Source: Limibacterium fermenti (lineage in GTDB: Bacteria; Bacteroidota; Bacteroidia; Bacteroidales; Dysgonomonadaceae). Taken from it: 64,000 bases of DNA. The notes beneath the pieces were generated by a model. That model did not search any database and was not told the origin of the DNA. It was given only the letters and a program-made list of their open reading frames with translations. The stretch covers positions 1,736,001-1,800,000 of the forward strand of contig NZ_CP159486.1 in NCBI RefSeq assembly GCF_041902845.1. The letters are read 5' to 3'. How positions within the stretch are numbered: the stretch's first letter is position 1; every line of letters begins with the position of its first letter. The translations under genes were made by a program, and so were the position numbers. Below are positions 61,075 to 64,000 of the stretch, in pieces.

Positions 61075-61926
61075 AACAGAGTTATTTGAAAGCATGAAGA
61101 ACTAAGTGTATATCAGCACTTTCTCATTTACTTATCCGTTGCCTTTTTCATGCGAAATTTCCACAAGTTGCTGAAAGTCAAGCAAAATTCCTTTGACTGC
61201 AACAATAGTACACGATAATTTTAGATGTTCAAGGCACATACGTTTAAATAATACTAAAATCGTCGATTTTTTTTTGCAGGAGTATTTTTTCCCCGAAAGA
61301 AAACCATTACCTTTGTCATCGTTGATCGTATCGAAATGATAAAGGACGATATGGATTTAGCAATAAAACGCGGCGAGCGGATTATTATGAAGCATACCAT
61401 ACCCTGATACTGCGTTTAGAAGAGGTAAATAATGAAAATAAAAATAAGCATCCTGCGGGAGAAGATCATCGGACACCTGATGCGGATTCTGCACCTCTTG
61501 TCGTCGCCGGAAACCATGGCCGTTTTCCGCACGGAAAGCGTTTACTGTCCGGTTACGGATTGCATGCCTGTTTTTTCACTTGCGTACTGCTCCAGGAAAA
61601 AACCGACTTTCCCCCTGCACCCTGTAAAACACAACAAACCCTTAAGCCTTCTCGGCAAAAACAACTTGGATAGTTCGGTTGCGGCCGTTTTTATCGATTC
61701 CGGCGGTTGCAGCCCGGTAAGAAAAACAATATTTTTCCCTTTTTAGAAATTGAGATGACGGCAAATTCCGTTCTTGCGGAATTAGCCGATAAGTCGCTGA
61801 AGTGAAGCAAAAAAATAGTAGGCGACGCAACAGTTTTCAACCGGTGTATTACCGGGAAACTATATCAAGAATGGGCGCGGAGCCCTAAAAGCGTAAAGAG
61901 TAGAAAAATTTTTAAAATTATTTTAG
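61075..61926 (+). other. Long leader or degraded region before the RiPP genes
   Basis: No firm gene in 850 nt. A reading frame at 61432-61746 (104 residues) has no recognisable domain. An overlapping frame open to 61673 has no start codon and could be a frameshifted remnant joined to the short frame at 61336. A small hairpin (AGTCAA/TTGACT, about 61176-61198) is present. Could be a long 5' leader or a decayed gene. Confidence 0.35.
61432..61746 (+). CDS. Doubtful reading frame
   Basis: 104 residues with Cys-rich and hydrophobic parts and no family resemblance. It overlaps another open frame of similar length on the same strand. Listed because it has an ATG after GAAGAGGTAAATA, but I consider it more likely a remnant than a functional gene. 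Confidence 0.2.
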   Translation: MKIKISILREKIIGHLMRILHLLSSPETMAVFRTESVYCPVTDCMPVFSLAYCSRKKPTFPLHPVKHNKPLSLLGKNNLDSSVAAVFIDSGGCSPVRKTIFFPF

Positions 61927-62103
61927 ATGAAAATCTCAAAAATTGACATTATGGAGATTGTTCCGGCTAATGATGTGCTGATGGATGATCTTGACAACAT
62001 CAAAGGTGGAAGAGAAAGTGCTTTTCATGTTTGTTTAAAAGGTTGTGTTGGTGGAGAAACTAAACCGAAAGAAGAAGAAGTAGAAGTTGTGAAAAATCCC
62101 TAA
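61927..62103 (+). CDS. RiPP precursor peptide with GG leader
   Basis: 58 residues: leader MKISKIDIMEIVPANDVLMDDLDNIK, the cleavage-type motif G27-G28, and a core with C36-L-K-G-C40 followed by GG and a Glu/Lys/Val tail. The two cysteines are candidates for thioether cross-links by the radical SAM enzyme encoded next. The layout resembles the GG-Bacteroidales precursor families. A strong hairpin separates it from the maturase gene. Confidence 0.8.
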   Translation: MKISKIDIMEIVPANDVLMDDLDNIKGGRESAFHVCLKGCVGGETKPKEEEVEVVKNP

Positions 62104-62117
62104 AATCAGCTAATGTG

Positions 62118-62148
62118 GCAGGAGTGTTTGTTTTGCAAATACTCCTGC
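62118..62148 (+). terminator. Attenuating hairpin between precursor and maturase genes
   Basis: GCAGGAGTGTTTG (62118-62130) pairs with CAAATACTCCTGC (62136-62148), 13 bp around a TTTTG loop, then TTTAAATT. The weak T run suggests partial termination, giving much precursor and little enzyme. Confidence 0.65.
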
Positions 62149-62166
62149 TTTAAATTGTGTGTGGAT

Positions 62167-63504
62167 ATGAAATGGTCTAACTATAACATATTGTTCTATT
62201 CCGATAAACTCGGATATCGTTTGTTTAATTCCAGGATGTTATCATTTTCAAAAATCAGCAAGGAAACGTTTGAGTTGTTTTCTAAAATAAGGGATAATAA
62301 AATTATTGCAGAAGAAGTCTTGAATAGGTCTGATTACGATAAGTTAGTAAAAACAAAAGTTATTGTTACTGACCATGAGGATAATAATTATTTAAATACT
62401 TTGAAATATCGAAAGACAATACAATCTTATAATACTAAATCATTAGGTATCATACTTTGCCCGACACTTTCTTGTAATTTTGCTTGTCCCTATTGTTATG
62501 AGCATAATCTTCCTAATAATACAATGAGAGAGCCTGTTCAGGATGAGTTGATAAAGTTTATAAATAAAAAATCGGAAGATTTTCAAGACCTAACTTTAAA
62601 TTGGCATGGCGGGGAGCCGCTAATAGCTTTTGAGACAATAAAACAGATCTACATGAAGATCGAAAACAACTCAAAACTACACATAGGGCATTCATCAATG
62701 GTCTCAAATGGCTATTTGCTGTCGCAATCTGTTTGTAATTTCTTTCATGAAAAGAAATTGGATTATCTCCAAATAACGATAGATGGCAGTAAAGACATTC
62801 ACAATAAAACTCGAAAACTAAAAAATGGACAATCTTCATTTGAAAGAATTATCGAGAATATTGATATGGCTACGGATTTAATGCCTAATTGTTGTATTGG
62901 AATAAGAACGAATATAGGGAAAAGCAATAGGGAAGACTATATTCAATTATATTTTGAGCTTTCCAAAAGATGGGCCGGGAAGAATTGTAATATATACCAT
63001 ACTTATGTTCTTGATAATAGTGTGAATACATGTGAGAAAAGAAGAATCTCTTTAGAACTCACGACAGAAGAAAAGAATAATTTTGAGGTAATGCTTGCAC
63101 AGAATGGCATTAAAACGAAGAAATCTCTTTATCCTAAAATGGATTGTAGCTTATATACATGTATGGATTGTAGCTTATATACATGTATGGATGACAATGC
63201 CTATGTTGTTGACCCTAACGGATTCTTATATAAATGTTGGGCAGATGTCGGTATTATGGACAGATCTATAGGCACACTTGAGTCTGGTATTACAAACTAC
63301 AATATTGTCTCTCAATTCATGATTGCTACAGACAAATTCTCCGACGAAAAATGTTTGAAATGTTGTTATTTACCTGTTTGTGATGGAGGTTGTAATTTGT
63401 ATAGAGTGGGGAATATCGAAAAAGGCATTCCTTACAATGTATGCAATATAAATGACGAAGGGTTGATTAAATATTTAGAAACCTATATGGAGACTTATGA
63501 ATAA
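62167..63504 (+). CDS. Radical SAM/SPASM peptide maturase
   Basis: 445 residues. The radical SAM cluster is C103-N-F-A-C107-P-Y-C110, followed by WHGGEPL and TIDGS motifs. The C-terminal SPASM cluster has C396-L-K-C399-C400 and C405-D-G-G-C409. It should bind the precursor leader and modify its core using SAM and auxiliary iron-sulfur clusters. I chose the ATG at 62167, after the hairpin; an upstream ATG at 62113 would run through it. A 24-bp exact tandem duplication lies inside (63139-63186). Confidence 0.9.
   Translation: MKWSNYNILFYSDKLGYRLFNSRMLSFSKISKETFELFSKIRDNKIIAEEVLNRSDYDKLVKTKVIVTDHEDNNYLNTLKYRKTIQSYNTKSLGIILCPTLSCNFACPYCYEHNLPNNTMREPVQDELIKFINKKSEDFQDLTLNWHGGEPLIAFETIKQIYMKIENNSKLHIGHSSMVSNGYLLSQSVCNFFHEKKLDYLQITIDGSKDIHNKTRKLKNGQSSFERIIENIDMATDLMPNCCIGIRTNIGKSNREDYIQLYFELSKRWAGKNCNIYHTYVLDNSVNTCEKRRISLELTTEEKNNFEVMLAQNGIKTKKSLYPKMDCSLYTCMDCSLYTCMDDNAYVVDPNGFLYKCWADVGIMDRSIGTLESGITNYNIVSQFMIATDKFSDEKCLKCCYLPVCDGGCNLYRVGNIEKGIPYNVCNINDEGLIKYLETYMETYE
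63139..63186 (+). repeat. 24-bp in-frame tandem duplication in the maturase gene
   Basis: Two identical 24-bp units (63139-63162 and 63163-63186) encode MDCSLYTC twice (residues 325-340), just before the SPASM region. It adds two cysteines. No stop or frameshift results. Confidence 0.95.
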
Positions 63505-64000
63505 CTATAGGATTGTATGTATTTTCGCCTTATTTCTCTGTGCCACAGCAGGATTTCCGGAAAATATTTCAGGCTATGTAAAGGATAGGAGTAACGCAGT
63601 TGTGTCTTTTGCCAACATTGTGCTGATTAACAAAAATGACTCTTCTTTTATTGCCGGCTCCGTCAGCGATAATACGGGTTTTTTCACGATATCTCCTCCG
63701 GTAGGAATCAAAACCGAATCCATATTGATAAAAGTTTCTTATTTAGGTTATAAAACCGCTTACTTGAAGCCGGTTTCCGGCATACAGAATATCGTGTTGG
63801 AAGAAGATTCACACGTTTTGGTCGAAGTGATGGTGAAAGCAAGAAAACCTTCGTATCGGCTCACCTCGGAAGGAATAACAACCAATGTATCCGGTACGTT
63901 ACTAAGCCGCCTGGGGTCGGGAAATGATGTGTTGGCACATATTCCGGGCGTTTATAAGAAAGAAGATGGATTTGAAGTCTTAGGGAAAGGCTCACCGGAG
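63497..64000 (+). CDS. Outer-membrane receptor with carboxypeptidase-like domain (5' part)
   Basis: 168 visible codons. Signal peptide MNNYRIVCIFALFLCATAGF, then a carboxypeptidase regulatory-like beta-sandwich (ISGYVKDRSNAVVSFANIVLINK to GYKTAYLKPVSG) and the start of a TonB plug (LVEVMVKARKPSYRLTSEGITTNVSGT and DVLAHIPGVYKKEDGFEVLGKG). Start overlaps the maturase stop by 8 nt. It may move the peptide product across the outer membrane. The gene continues past the window edge. Confidence 0.88.
   Translation, partial: MNNYRIVCIFALFLCATAGFPENISGYVKDRSNAVVSFANIVLINKNDSSFIAGSVSDNTGFFTISPPVGIKTESILIKVSYLGYKTAYLKPVSGIQNIVLEEDSHVLVEVMVKARKPSYRLTSEGITTNVSGTLLSRLGSGNDVLAHIPGVYKKEDGFEVLGKGSPE

Noticed and set aside
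1..64000. CRISPR arrays, rRNA and tRNA genes
   Set aside because: No regularly spaced short repeats and no rRNA-like stretches were seen. I saw no tRNA cloverleaf by eye, but a dedicated search was not possible.

Overview
The window looks like a Bacteroidales chromosome (Bacteroides or Parabacteroides type). The evidence is a CTnDOT-like tra/mob gene set, TAnnTTTG-type -7 promoter boxes, a TonB receptor with FecR and ECF sigma partners, BspA-type leucine-rich repeats and a GG-motif radical-SAM peptide cluster. No rRNA, tRNA, CRISPR array or integrase gene was seen.

Layout. 1-1872: minus-strand arsenic operon (arsR, arsC fused to a ferredoxin-like tail, acr3 cut by the window edge). 1993-2680: a histone H1-like gene and a small hypothetical gene. 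2766-16302: minus-strand conjugation operon of an integrative conjugative element (ICE), traQ back to traA, with a phage-type adenine methylase between traO and traQ. 16303-17047: control and transfer-origin region, with a promoter for traA and a row of hairpins that is probably oriT. 17048-23008: mobA, mobB (relaxase) and mobC (coupling protein), with two AT-rich cargo genes (TPR protein, DUF1016 nuclease) between mobB and mobC. 23149-31510: an AT-rich five-gene plus-strand operon (HTH regulator, SF2 helicase with a nuclease-like tail, AbiH, OLD/GajA-type nuclease, UvrD/GajB-type helicase), probably a composite antiphage system. 31817-33426: an AbiE toxin-antitoxin pair. Each cargo block ends in a copy or scrap of the mobC 3' end. 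33990-35013: flavin reductase and a zinc-finger membrane protein. 35240-45573: DUF3945 protein, type IA topoisomerase, DUF1896 protein and a 1883-residue methylase-helicase. 45726-47693: HTH protein, RteC and two small genes.

47834-59867: minus-strand trans-envelope signalling and surface-protein locus. It holds two paralogous ECF sigma factors, FecR, a TonB receptor with an STN domain, two lipoproteins, a BspA-like LRR protein and an Ig-like lipoprotein. A 168-bp tandem repeat separates the sigma genes from fecR. 60136-60867: a DHFR-like reductase behind a long imperfect palindrome. 61035-64000: a strong promoter with an overlapping palindrome, then a RiPP cluster (precursor peptide, SPASM radical SAM enzyme, start of an outer-membrane receptor).

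How the parts work together. A 14-bp motif (GCCACAAGCTRCCA) lies 38 to 39 nt upstream of a -7 box at four ICE sites: traA, inside traD, mobC, and the DUF3945/topoisomerase operon. All four share orientation relative to transcription, so one activator may switch on the conjugation genes together. The ICE carries self-protection (two methylases and a DarB-like fusion) as well as dedicated defence cargo.
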